Assembly: GCF_023272795.1 (NCBI RefSeq) | Contig: NZ_CP096829.1 | Span: 5,022,001-5,086,000, forward strand | Length of the DNA stretch: 64,000 bases | Direction of reading: 5' to 3' | Origin: Flavobacterium humidisoli | GTDB lineage: Bacteria > Bacteroidota > Bacteroidia > Flavobacteriales > Flavobacteriaceae | Part shown: piece by piece, positions 1-6,938 of the stretch | Layout of the letters: each line of letters begins with the position of its first letter | Numbering within the stretch: the first letter of the stretch is position 1 | Translations under genes and position numbers: made by a program | Notes under the pieces: generated by a model | What the model saw: only the letters and a program-made list of their open reading frames with translations | Told to the model about the DNA's origin: nothing | Database searches by the model: none

Positions 1-1
1 C

Positions 2-331
2 TTTGATTTGGATAAATCTAATATTAGAACAGAAGCGGCGCTTGATTTGGAAAAAATACTCGTTGTTTTAAACGATTATCCAACTATGAAATTGGATATC
101 CGTTCACACACAGACAGCAGGGCATCGCACCAGTACAACGAAGCATTATCTGACCGCCGAGCCAAATCGACCGTTCAGTGGCTCATTAAAAACGGAATAG
201 CTCCTAACCGATTAACAGGAAAAGGCTATGGCGAAACAGAATTGGTAAATAAATGCGCAGACGATGTTCCATGTACCGAAGAGGAACATCAGGCAAATAG
301 ACGAAGCGAATTTATTATTACTGCTTTATAA
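2..331 (+). CDS. OmpA-family C-terminal domain protein (5' end outside window)
   Basis: Only the last 109 codons are present; the reading frame is open from base 2, so the gene starts upstream of the window. The visible part is an OmpA-like peptidoglycan-binding domain: an initial FDLDKS strand, then DIRSHTDSRA and, near the end, NRRSEF, which match the conserved positions of the family (the SHTDSR and RRSEF residues contact diaminopimelate). Such domains anchor outer-membrane proteins or lipoproteins to the cell wall. The N-terminal part, which would say whether this is a porin-linked, TPR-containing or type IX secretion-associated OmpA protein, is missing. A strong hairpin terminator follows 20 bases after the stop. 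Confidence 0.88.
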   Translation, partial: FDLDKSNIRTEAALDLEKILVVLNDYPTMKLDIRSHTDSRASHQYNEALSDRRAKSTVQWLIKNGIAPNRLTGKGYGETELVNKCADDVPCTEEEHQANRRSEFIITAL

Positions 332-350
332 CCTAAAAAAACAGATAAAT

Positions 351-378
351 AAAAAGCTGCCTGTATGGCAGCTTTTTT
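351..378 (+). terminator. Rho-independent terminator after the OmpA-family gene
   Basis: An 11-bp perfect stem (351-361 with 367-377) encloses a 5-base loop and is followed by a T run. It is flanked by A residues on the left, so it could also serve the convergent CAP-domain gene. Confidence 0.85.
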
Positions 379-447
379 AATTTAAAAAGTCGTTGCAATT
401 CTATGAATCACAACGACTTCTAAAAAACCAACCTGTTCAATATACTT

Positions 448-966
448 TTAAAGCTTAACAAATATGTTAGTGTAATATTTTTTTCCTGTAGCTGGATCTG
501 TTGTTACAGATAACCCAAAATGAGTATAATCGCCAACTATATTTTCTTTATGACCTGGACTATCCAACCAAGCTCTTACAGCGGCCTCTGGAGTTTTATA
601 GTTGTAGGCAACATTCTCTCCCACTTTTTTAGCTCCCAATACATTAGTCATGTTAGCAGACCTAGCAACAAAATCATTATGATCTACAACATTATTCTGA
701 ATCATATATTTATTATGCTCTTCACATTTATAAGATATATGATTAATTCTTTCCAGAGAATTTAAACCAATACTCAAACGGTATTCGTTTATTAATCTCA
801 TCGTCTCTATTTCGGTATCGTTGTAGGTGTAGTTTGCAACAAGTGTTTCTGTTGGAGTAGTAGTTTCCAAGCCAGCTTCAGCGGAATCAGCAGAACATGC
901 GTTCATTGCGACTAGAATCGCAATGAACAACATGGTGCGCATAATCTTTTTCATAATCATCAGCAT
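448..966 (-). CDS. CAP-domain (SCP/PR-1-like) lipoprotein
   Basis: The 172-residue product has a lipoprotein signal peptide (hydrophobic LFIAILVAMNAC, with the lipobox cysteine at about residue 24). A CAP domain runs from about residue 52 to the end. CAP hallmarks are visible: INEYR in helix 1, VDHNDF with the first histidine, GENVAY, and AWLDSPGHKENI with the second histidine. Bacterial CAP proteins are cell-surface or periplasmic and mostly of unknown function. In-frame ATGs at 966, 960 and 954 are all possible starts; the last would give the most typical signal peptide. A consensus promoter lies at 1044-1074, leaving a leader of roughly 75 nt. Confidence 0.88.
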   Translation of the reverse strand: MLMIMKKIMRTMLFIAILVAMNACSADSAEAGLETTTPTETLVANYTYNDTEIETMRLINEYRLSIGLNSLERINHISYKCEEHNKYMIQNNVVDHNDFVARSANMTNVLGAKKVGENVAYNYKTPEAAVRAWLDSPGHKENIVGDYTHFGLSVTTDPATGKKYYTNIFVKL

Positions 967-1043
967 TTTAGCGGTTTAAAGTAAATGTTGGGGCAAATCC
1001 TTTAAATTTATCTTTGAATAAATTCGTTCGTATTATTGTATAC

Positions 1044-1074
1044 CAAACGTATTCAATTTACCGTTAAAGTGCAA
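1044..1074 (-). promoter_or_regulatory. Bacteroidota-type promoter for the CAP lipoprotein gene
   Basis: On the minus strand, TTG (1072-1074) is followed after 20 nt by TACGTTTG (1044-1051). This fits the -33/-7 consensus TTG / TAnnTTTG known for Flavobacterium and Bacteroides primary sigma factors. Confidence 0.65.
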
Positions 1075-1138
1075 AATTAATCGATGAAATGCATTTATTT
1101 TTTAATTTATTATATAAAATTCTTACGTAAAACTAATT

Positions 1139-1783
1139 TTAAGAAGACAACCTTTCAATCTTCCAAGAAAAATCTGACTGACTAGTATATCGAATTCTAT
1201 CATGAAGCCTATTGGGTCTTCCCTGCCAAAATTCAACTTGCAATGGAGTCACAATATAGCCACCCCAATTTTCGGGTCTGGGAATTGCTTTTCCTTCAAA
1301 TTCAGTTTCTAGTTTTTTTAAATTTTCTTCTAAAAAAGTTCTGGACGGAATCACTTCACTTTGCTTCGAAACAATCGCTCCAAGCTTGCTTCCATCAGGA
1401 CGAGAATCAAAATAATTATCTGAAATAATCTCAGATGTTTTCTGAGCAATTCCTTTAATGATTACCTGACGTTCTGCTTCTTGCCAGAAAAATGACAAGC
1501 AAACATTTGGGTTTGCTTCTATTGCTTTTCCTTTCTCAGAATTGTAATTGGTGTAAAAGATAAACCCTTCTTCCGAAAATTTCTTCAATAAAACGACACG
1601 AGCCTTTGGAAAACCGTCCAATCCAATTGTAGAAACCGTCATGGCATTCACTTCTCCGCTTCCTCCAAAATCTTCAACCTCATGAAACCATCGGTTAAAA
1701 AGATTGATTGGATCTTCGGGAATAGTCGTCTCTAATAGTTCGCTTTTCTCATAAGATTTTCTATAATTACTTAAATCGTTCAT
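1139..1783 (-). CDS. pdxH: Pyridoxamine 5'-phosphate oxidase
   Basis: PdxH is an FMN enzyme that oxidises pyridoxine or pyridoxamine 5'-phosphate to pyridoxal 5'-phosphate, the last step of vitamin B6 synthesis and salvage. The 214-residue length is normal for the family. Visible motifs are ARVVLLKKF and FYTNYNSEKGKAIE in the FMN-binding split barrel, SxxSRP-like SRPDGSKLGA, and the C-terminal PdxH signature EFWQGRPNRLHDRIRY with the substrate-binding arginine and histidine. It is monocistronic by appearance, with 261 bases of repeat-rich spacer separating it from rnz. Confidence 0.97.
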   Translation of the reverse strand: MNDLSNYRKSYEKSELLETTIPEDPINLFNRWFHEVEDFGGSGEVNAMTVSTIGLDGFPKARVVLLKKFSEEGFIFYTNYNSEKGKAIEANPNVCLSFFWQEAERQVIIKGIAQKTSEIISDNYFDSRPDGSKLGAIVSKQSEVIPSRTFLEENLKKLETEFEGKAIPRPENWGGYIVTPLQVEFWQGRPNRLHDRIRYTSQSDFSWKIERLSS

Positions 1784-1814
1784 GATTTATTATTTTAGAT
1801 TGTTGACTTTAGAT

Positions 1815-1850
1815 TTAGGTTTCAGGTTTCAGGTTTCAGGTTTCAGTTGA
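1815..1850. repeat. Short tandem repeat, about four copies of a 7-mer (AGGTTTC)
   Basis: Four consecutive copies of AGGTTTC lie upstream of pdxH. The same word recurs in the 19-bp inverted repeat at 3420-3495 and in altered form near 45890-45905. Confidence 0.8.
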
Positions 1851-1869
1851 CTAAATCTGAATATTTGAC

Positions 1870-1951
1870 TGTCACACTAAGCGAAATCGAAGTGTTTTTA
1901 GAAACAGAACTTGCTTTGCAAACATGGGCTTCGACTTTGTTCAGCCTGACA
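1870..1951. repeat. Imperfect inverted repeat in the pdxH-rnz spacer
   Basis: The element starts with TGTCACACTAAGCGAAATCG and ends with GGCTTCGACTTTGTTCAGCC then TGACA. The two ends are imperfect reverse complements (shared cores CTTCGA, TGACA). It looks like a partly decayed dispersed intergenic palindrome with no coding content. Confidence 0.6.
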
Positions 1952-2044
1952 AATTTAAAACTTCAAACTTCAAACTTTAAGCAACCATATACAAACTTAG
2001 TCCCTTAGAACCTCAGCATCTCAGAACCTTAGAACCTTTTTTAG

Positions 2045-2950
2045 TTAAAACTCGAAACTACGTCCATCATCTCCTAAAAGCACATTTGGAAAAACCGTTT
2101 CGGCTTCTTCTTTAAAACGCTCAATTCCGTCGTAACGTGTTGAATAATGACCTAAAATTAATTGTTTTATATTGGCTTTCAATGCAATATTTGCCGCTTC
2201 TTTTGCTGTCGAATGCAATGTTTTTTCTGCTAGCCTTGCTTCAGATTCCAGAAACGTAGACTCGTGATATAAAATATCTGTATTCTGTATAATCGGAATA
2301 ATCTCTTCATTGTAAACGGTATCAGAACAGAAGGCATAACTTTTTGTTGGCGGCGGATCAAAAGTCAATTTTTTATTTTCAACTACAGTTCCATCGTCAA
2401 GTGTGATATCACTTCCATTTTTAATTTTCTGATAATAAGCCACATGAATATCATAATGCTGAACTGCTTCAATATCTAATTTTCTTTCATCTGGTTTTTC
2501 TTGAAACAGAAAGCCATTGGTATAAACGCGATGCTTTAACGGAATCGTTTTTACAATAACCTTTTTATCTTCAAAAATAACTTCACTTTCTTTTGATTCT
2601 AATTCGTGAAAAAACAAAGAATAAGTTGTCCAAGATTCAGTCAATCTTAACTGAAGAAGAATTAATTCTTTAATTCCTTTTGGACCATAAATATGTAAAT
2701 CGGTTGTTCTTCCCAAAAGAGAAAAAGTAGAAATCGTCCCAATTAATCCGTACAAATGATCTCCGTGAAGATGGGAAATAAAAATATGATTGATTTTTGA
2801 GAATTTAATCTTATTCTTTCGAAGCTGAACTTGAGTTCCTTCTCCACAATCAATTAAAAACAATCGATTTTTAATTTCCAGAACCTGCGAAGTCGGATTA
2901 GTAAGTGTTCTCGGAGTTGCGGCGTAACAGCCCAGTATTGTAAGTTTCAT
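2045..2950 (-). CDS. rnz: Ribonuclease Z
   Basis: RNase Z is a zinc beta-lactamase-fold endonuclease that matures tRNA 3' ends. The 301-residue length is standard for the short form. The metal motif HLHGDH is at residues 60-65, the CGEGTQ segment at 35-40, and the downstream zinc ligands appear in FCSDT and LGHYSTRY. An insertion between about residues 150 and 170 corresponds to the flexible arm region. The neighbour on its 5' side is a STAS-like protein gene 81 bases away, separated by an AT-rich inverted repeat. Confidence 0.96.
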   Translation of the reverse strand: MKLTILGCYAATPRTLTNPTSQVLEIKNRLFLIDCGEGTQVQLRKNKIKFSKINHIFISHLHGDHLYGLIGTISTFSLLGRTTDLHIYGPKGIKELILLQLRLTESWTTYSLFFHELESKESEVIFEDKKVIVKTIPLKHRVYTNGFLFQEKPDERKLDIEAVQHYDIHVAYYQKIKNGSDITLDDGTVVENKKLTFDPPPTKSYAFCSDTVYNEEIIPIIQNTDILYHESTFLESEARLAEKTLHSTAKEAANIALKANIKQLILGHYSTRYDGIERFKEEAETVFPNVLLGDDGRSFEF

Positions 2951-2957
2951 TTAGATT

Positions 2958-3028
2958 GTTGATTTTAGATTTTAGATTGTTTTTTAGACCTCAACATTCA
3001 AAATCTAAAATCTGAACTCTAAAATCTA
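2958..3028. repeat. AT-rich inverted repeat between rnz and the STAS-like gene
   Basis: Several copies of GATTTTAGATT on one side and AATCTAAAATC on the other can form a long stem. It may be a dispersed intergenic repeat. A terminator function is not obvious because no clean T run follows. Confidence 0.5.
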
Positions 3029-3031
3029 CAA

Positions 3032-3364
3032 TTAAAACCCTAGGTCTCTTTCGATTTCTTCCATTTCGATAATATCATGAGCTTCCAAAAGAGAAGGAAC
3101 CACTGCTAATTTATCTGAAATAGCATTAAAATCAAGATCGGTTGCAACTATAACAAAAGATTTTTTTGTTTTTTTATGAAGCTTAGAAAGTGGTAAAAAA
3201 GCTTTCAAATCTTTTTCTGTAATTGCTGCATTAGCCGATAAATCGATTATAATATTTTGTTTTTCAAAGGTTTTAAACTGTTGCGTCACTTTTTCCAAGA
3301 AAGCGTTTACATCTCCTTGTGTATCTTTAATCGTAACGGTATGTCCTTTTTGATCTACTTTCAT
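3032..3364 (-). CDS. Small STAS-like protein, function unknown
   Basis: The 110-residue product has no signal peptide or membrane segment. The alternation of predicted strands and helices (VTIKD near residue 10, NIIIDLSAN near 37, the ITEKDLKAFLPLSKLHKKTKKSFVIVAT segment from about 48) resembles an anti-sigma-factor-antagonist (STAS) fold. No conserved phosphorylatable serine is evident. It lies directly upstream of rnz in the same orientation and is often found beside it in this group of bacteria. I do not recognise a specific function; the STAS assignment rests only on pattern. Confidence 0.6.
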   Translation of the reverse strand: MKVDQKGHTVTIKDTQGDVNAFLEKVTQQFKTFEKQNIIIDLSANAAITEKDLKAFLPLSKLHKKTKKSFVIVATDLDFNAISDKLAVVPSLLEAHDIIEMEEIERDLGF

Positions 3365-3419
3365 TTTTATAATTTGTGGGGGCTTGTATTTTATGATGCT
3401 AATTTAGTAAGTTTTTTTT

Positions 3420-3495
3420 AGTTTCAAGTTTCAGGTTTAAAGTTTGTCAAGCCACAACAGCTAAACTTGAAACCTGAAACCTGAAACTTGAAACT
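3420..3495. repeat. Perfect 19-bp inverted repeat, 38-base spacer
   Basis: Bases 3420-3438 and 3477-3495 are exact reverse complements built from the words TTTCAGGTTT and GTTTCAAG. They lie between pyrB and the STAS-like gene. The stem could terminate pyrB transcripts, but the large spacer and the shared words at 1815-1850 argue for a dispersed repeat. Confidence 0.75.
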
Positions 3496-3508
3496 AAAAA
3501 ATTAAAAA

Positions 3509-4435
3509 TTACTGTATCTTAGAAGCCAGCAAATAAATAACCGCCATTCTAATCGCAACTCCATTCTCTACCTGATTCAAGATAACTGAATGATCAGAAT
3601 CGGCCACTTCAGATGTAATCTCTACACCTCTATTGATTGGTCCTGGGTGCATGATTACGATTTCTTTTCCTAGCGAATCCAAAAGTGGTTTGTCAACCCC
3701 ATATTGCTGCGCGTATTCGCGTGTTGATGGAAAGAAATTCACATCCATACGTTCGTTTTGTACACGAAGCATATTGGCAACGTCACACCATTCTAACGCT
3801 TTACGTAAATTCGGCTCCACTGTAACACCAAGCGATTCAATATATCTCGGAATCAGTGTTTTTGGTCCGCAAACTTTTACTTCTGCACCTTGCATCTGCA
3901 AAGCGTATATGTTGGATAAAGCCACTCTCGAATGCAGAATATCTCCAACAATCACTACTTTTTTTCCTGCAACATCACCTAATTTTTCTCTAATAGAATA
4001 ACTGTCTAGTAAAGCCTGCGTTGGATGTTCGTGCGCACCGTCTCCAGCGTTTACAATACTAGCTTTGACATTTTTAGATAAAAAATAAGCCGCTCCGGGA
4101 TTAGAGTGGCGCATTACAACCATGTCAACTTTCATGGAAAGGATATTATTTACAGTATCAATCAAAGTTTCTCCTTTTTTAACGGATGATTGAGCTGCAG
4201 AAAAACTGATCACATCTGCAGAAAGACGTTTCTGCGCTAATTCGAAAGAAAGTTTGGTTCTGGTACTGTTTTCGAAGAAAATATTGGCAATGGTAATATC
4301 TCGTAATGAAGGAACTTTTTTAATCGGTCTATTAATGACTTCTTTAAAATGATCTGCCGTTTCAAAAATCAGGTTAATATCATTCTCGTTGATATATTTT
4401 ATTCCTAATAAATGATTTACGCTTAATTCTTTCAT
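3509..4435 (-). CDS. pyrB: Aspartate carbamoyltransferase catalytic subunit
   Basis: PyrB condenses carbamoyl phosphate with aspartate, the first committed step of pyrimidine synthesis. The 308-residue length is typical. The carbamoyl phosphate loop FFENSTRTKLSF (STRT at 57-60) is intact, and HPTQALLD plus the late HPGPINRGVE segment are visible. It is the second gene of an apparent pyrR-pyrB operon with a 100-base spacer. No pyrI regulatory-subunit gene is present nearby, so the enzyme is presumably unregulated or controlled only through PyrR or transcript level. Confidence 0.97.
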   Translation of the reverse strand: MKELSVNHLLGIKYINENDINLIFETADHFKEVINRPIKKVPSLRDITIANIFFENSTRTKLSFELAQKRLSADVISFSAAQSSVKKGETLIDTVNNILSMKVDMVVMRHSNPGAAYFLSKNVKASIVNAGDGAHEHPTQALLDSYSIREKLGDVAGKKVVIVGDILHSRVALSNIYALQMQGAEVKVCGPKTLIPRYIESLGVTVEPNLRKALEWCDVANMLRVQNERMDVNFFPSTREYAQQYGVDKPLLDSLGKEIVIMHPGPINRGVEITSEVADSDHSVILNQVENGVAIRMAVIYLLASKIQ

Positions 4436-4449
4436 TGTGTGTGTTTATA

Positions 4450-4535
4450 TGTTTTGTTTGTTTAATCGTTTCTTTGTTAAATTATTTAATCGTTTGGTTT
4501 TTCCGATTAAACAATTAACCGGTTAACCGATTAAA
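4450..4535. repeat. Repeat-rich spacer with TTTAATCG / CGATTAAA words
   Basis: The pyrR-pyrB spacer holds two TTTAATCGTTT words followed by CGATTAAAC words in opposite orientation, so it can fold. The same vocabulary frames the spacer at 46759-46877. Confidence 0.6.
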
Positions 4536-5075
4536 CTAATTTGTCACTAAGTGAACAACATCTTCACCATCATTTTCTTTCCAGCTTACAATTACTTTTT
4601 CACCATTAATAGCATCTACCTGACGACCTCGATAATCGGGCTGAATTGGTAAATGACGGCTGAAACGTCTATCAATTAAAACCAATAATTCGATTTCTGA
4701 AGGTCTTCCAAAAGATTGAATGGCAGTTAACGCAGAACGAATGCTTCGGCCTGTAAACAAAACGTCATCGATAAAAATGACTTTTTTGTCTTCAACTATA
4801 AAATTGATTTGGGTTTTATTGGCTTCAAGCGGTTTATCAGTACGACGGAAATCATCTCTAAAAAAAGTGATGTCTAAATATCCCAAAGAAATTTCAGGAA
4901 CTTGGTATTCGTTTTCTAATATTTGTTTTAAACGTTCAGCTAGAAAAACGCCTCTTGGCTGAATTCCTACTAAAATAGTATTTGAAAAATCAAGATGTTT
5001 TTCGATTAACTGACAAGCCAAACGGTGAAGTATGATAGTAACTTCTTTTGAATTAAGTAATACTTTCTGGCTCAT
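4536..5075 (-). CDS. pyrR: PyrR bifunctional regulator / uracil phosphoribosyltransferase-like protein
   Basis: The 179-residue product belongs to the type I phosphoribosyltransferase family. The PRPP loop is VIFIDDVLFTGRSIRSAL, preceded by the Arg-containing GIQPRGVFLAERL and followed by LIDRRFSRHLPIQPDYRGR, which are PyrR hallmarks. In Firmicutes PyrR binds pyr mRNA and acts as a UMP-dependent attenuator; in Bacteroidota its regulatory role is less clear. I chose the start at 5075 (MSQKVLL) over an ATG at 5102, because a TATATTTG -7-like element at 5100-5107 would overlap the longer start. pyrB follows in the same orientation. Confidence 0.93.
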   Translation of the reverse strand: MSQKVLLNSKEVTIILHRLACQLIEKHLDFSNTILVGIQPRGVFLAERLKQILENEYQVPEISLGYLDITFFRDDFRRTDKPLEANKTQINFIVEDKKVIFIDDVLFTGRSIRSALTAIQSFGRPSEIELLVLIDRRFSRHLPIQPDYRGRQVDAINGEKVIVSWKENDGEDVVHLVTN

Positions 5076-5240
5076 AATTAATTGTAATGATTGATCGGGC
5101 AAATATACGGAATCTGATTTTATTTGTTGGGGTGTTGGATGGGGAAATATTTTATGACTTTTATATCTTCCTAACCACTTTATAGTATATTTTCGTATTG
5201 TGAATATTTTTATTTCATAAATTTTAATAGTAAATAATAA

Positions 5241-5957
5241 ATGAACCAGACTTTAATTGAAAATGTAAAACTTGCCATCAATCCTAAATTTCAAGATTGG
5301 GTTTTATTTCAAAACGGAACTTACATTGTTTTTGATAATACTGACTCAATTAAAAACTTGAAAAGCGAAGCTATTAAAATCATGTCCGAATATGGTCCTG
5401 TTCATATCGGATCTCCTGCTGGTGATTTTGGAGTTACCACTCTTAAAAAGGCTCAAGGATGGTCAATATCAGGGCATTATTATGGAATGTATACCTATGT
5501 TCATCCATCAGAAATAAATACATTAGCACTCAATGAAAGTGAAATAGGCTTATTTGGTCGTTCAAAAAGAGACTTAGATGGTCAAAATCCCATCATTATA
5601 TATATTAATAGAAAAGATATTGATGTAAAATTAATTGCTGGCTTCGTAGGTTTAAAAACTATAAAACTTCCATTTGTGTGCGGAAGCAACAATTTCAATC
5701 CCAAACTAATTTTAAAAGACGAATCTTTTGAACACAGAGGTTTTTTTTGGAACACTACAGGATACTACAATAACATTGAAAAAATTGATATCTACCTGGC
5801 TCACAAGACCACTAACATTGAAATTACCAAAACAAATTCTAAATTTACTTTTGTTGGAAATACAAACGATCATTTGGAACTAAGAAAATGCCTAGCGTTT
5901 TTTCATGAGAAAAAATGTACTTTGACACAAAAAGCTTTAGATTTTTTAAATCAGTAA
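5241..5957 (+). CDS. Hypothetical protein, unrecognised
   Basis: A 238-residue, apparently cytosolic protein with no signal peptide and no membrane helix. I recognise no family. Features that can be seen are a mixed alpha/beta pattern, a glycine-rich HIGSPAGDFGVTTL segment near residue 78, a tyrosine-rich HYYGMYTYV near 98, and a C-terminal helix with two lysine/cysteine-rich patches. It is followed 35 bases later by a small membrane protein gene in the same direction. The pair may be an accessory insertion between pyrR and the downstream lipoprotein gene. Confidence 0.6.
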   Translation: MNQTLIENVKLAINPKFQDWVLFQNGTYIVFDNTDSIKNLKSEAIKIMSEYGPVHIGSPAGDFGVTTLKKAQGWSISGHYYGMYTYVHPSEINTLALNESEIGLFGRSKRDLDGQNPIIIYINRKDIDVKLIAGFVGLKTIKLPFVCGSNNFNPKLILKDESFEHRGFFWNTTGYYNNIEKIDIYLAHKTTNIEITKTNSKFTFVGNTNDHLELRKCLAFFHEKKCTLTQKALDFLNQ

Positions 5958-5992
5958 TATTTTTAACGGAATCTAATTGACAACAATCACAA

Positions 5993-6391
5993 ATGAAAAC
6001 ATCTCTACAAAAAATTATCTTAAATCCCAAAAACATATTTTTATTTGATGCATTTGGAGCATTGCTTACAACTCTTATACTCTATTTTATCCTTAAAAAT
6101 TTCAATGAATTTTTCGGTTTATCCAAAGATGTTTTCGAATGTCTTTCATCCATTGCTTTACTTTTTTTCATCTATTCAATAAGCAGTTATTTTTTAGTGA
6201 AGCAAAATTGGAAATCGTTTTTAAAAATAATCTGTAGCGCTAATATTCTATATTGTATTTTGACATTAAGCATAGTCTTATATAATTATGAAACAATTTC
6301 AATATATGGCATTGCTTACTTTCTAGCAGAAATAGCTGTAATTATCGGTCTTGTCTATTTTGAAATGAAATTTATAAAATCAAAATCCTAA
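5993..6391 (+). CDS. Small four-helix membrane protein, unrecognised
   Basis: The 132-residue product has about four hydrophobic segments (roughly residues 17-36, 46-67, 76-97 and 103-124) and a lysine-rich N- and C-terminus, which suggests both ends face the cytoplasm. No family is recognised. It sits 35 bases behind another unrecognised gene with the same orientation, so the two could be co-transcribed. Confidence 0.55.
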   Translation: MKTSLQKIILNPKNIFLFDAFGALLTTLILYFILKNFNEFFGLSKDVFECLSSIALLFFIYSISSYFLVKQNWKSFLKIICSANILYCILTLSIVLYNYETISIYGIAYFLAEIAVIIGLVYFEMKFIKSKS

Positions 6392-6469
6392 AACATTTCC
6401 GAAAAATTCTATAACACATTTCCACGATTGTTGAAGTAATTTTATTATTGAACTTAAAAACTCAACATC

Positions 6470-6643
6470 ATGCAAAATAAAATACTTAGATTGTTAATGG
6501 TATTCGTAATACTGTTTTCATTTACAAGCTGTGAAGTTATAGGAGACATTTTTAAAGCCGGAATGGGATTCGGGATATTTATCGTAATCTTTATCGTTGC
6601 GATTATTATCTGGATCTTTGCCAAAATGTTCGGCAGTAAATAA
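6470..6643 (+). CDS. 57-residue lipoprotein-like membrane peptide
   Basis: A short open frame starts at ATG 6470 and ends at TAA 6641-6643. The product begins MQNKILRLLMVFVILFSFTSC, a plausible lipoprotein signal with the cysteine at residue 21. After a short EVIGDIFKAGMGFG segment comes one strongly hydrophobic helix (about residues 33-52, FIVIFIVAIIIWIFAKMF), ending in GSK. A hairpin terminator follows 18 bases after the stop. Similar tiny proteins are common in Flavobacterium and are sometimes mislabelled as phosphatidate cytidylyltransferase; nothing here supports that activity. Confidence 0.75.
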   Translation: MQNKILRLLMVFVILFSFTSCEVIGDIFKAGMGFGIFIVIFIVAIIIWIFAKMFGSK

Positions 6644-6660
6644 GTGATAAATAACAAATT

Positions 6661-6706
6661 AAAAAATCCCAAATTTCAAATAAAAACTGGAGTTTGGGAT
6701 TTTCTT
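6661..6706 (+). terminator. Hairpin terminator after the 57-residue gene
   Basis: AAAATCCCAAA and TTTGGGATTTT form the stem, with a T-rich tail. Confidence 0.7.
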
Positions 6707-6709
6707 TTT

Positions 6710-6854
6710 AAACACATAGAAACATAGTTTTTGAAATCGTAGAAAGGCGTTTCACTTTTTTTAAAAAACATAGCTATGTGAAAGAATATAATTCTCTTTT
6801 GTAGTTCTTATTCGTACTTAATTCGACACTAAAAAACTATGTTTCTATGTGTTT
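6710..6854. repeat. Inverted-repeat element with perfect 23-bp arms
   Basis: Arms 6710-6732 and 6832-6854 are exact reverse complements and enclose about 99 bases that contain a smaller palindrome (ACATAGCTATGT near 6768-6779). There is no open frame inside. It lies between two converging genes and behaves like a miniature mobile or repetitive intergenic element. Confidence 0.75.
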
Positions 6855-6870
6855 AGAATTATACCCAAAT

Positions 6871-6920
6871 AAAAAATCCCAATTCCAATTTCTAAGTAGA
6901 TTTTGGAATTTGGGATTTTT
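6871..6920 (-). terminator. Terminator of the ABC-F gene
   Basis: On the minus strand a stem of about 17 bp with one bulge (6903-6920 with 6871-6888) is followed by a T run. Confidence 0.75.
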
Positions 6921-6938
6921 AATATTAGAATTTAAAGA

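Noticed and set aside
1815..1850. CRISPR-like tandem repeat
   Set aside because: The 7-base units are directly adjacent with no spacers and no cas genes are near.
6470..6643. Phosphatidate cytidylyltransferase label for the mini-protein
   Set aside because: The product is far too short and lacks any catalytic motif of CdsA.
6454..6672. A 72-codon minus-strand frame opposite the 57-residue gene
   Set aside because: It is a shadow of the real mini-gene, which has a signal peptide and terminator on the plus strand.
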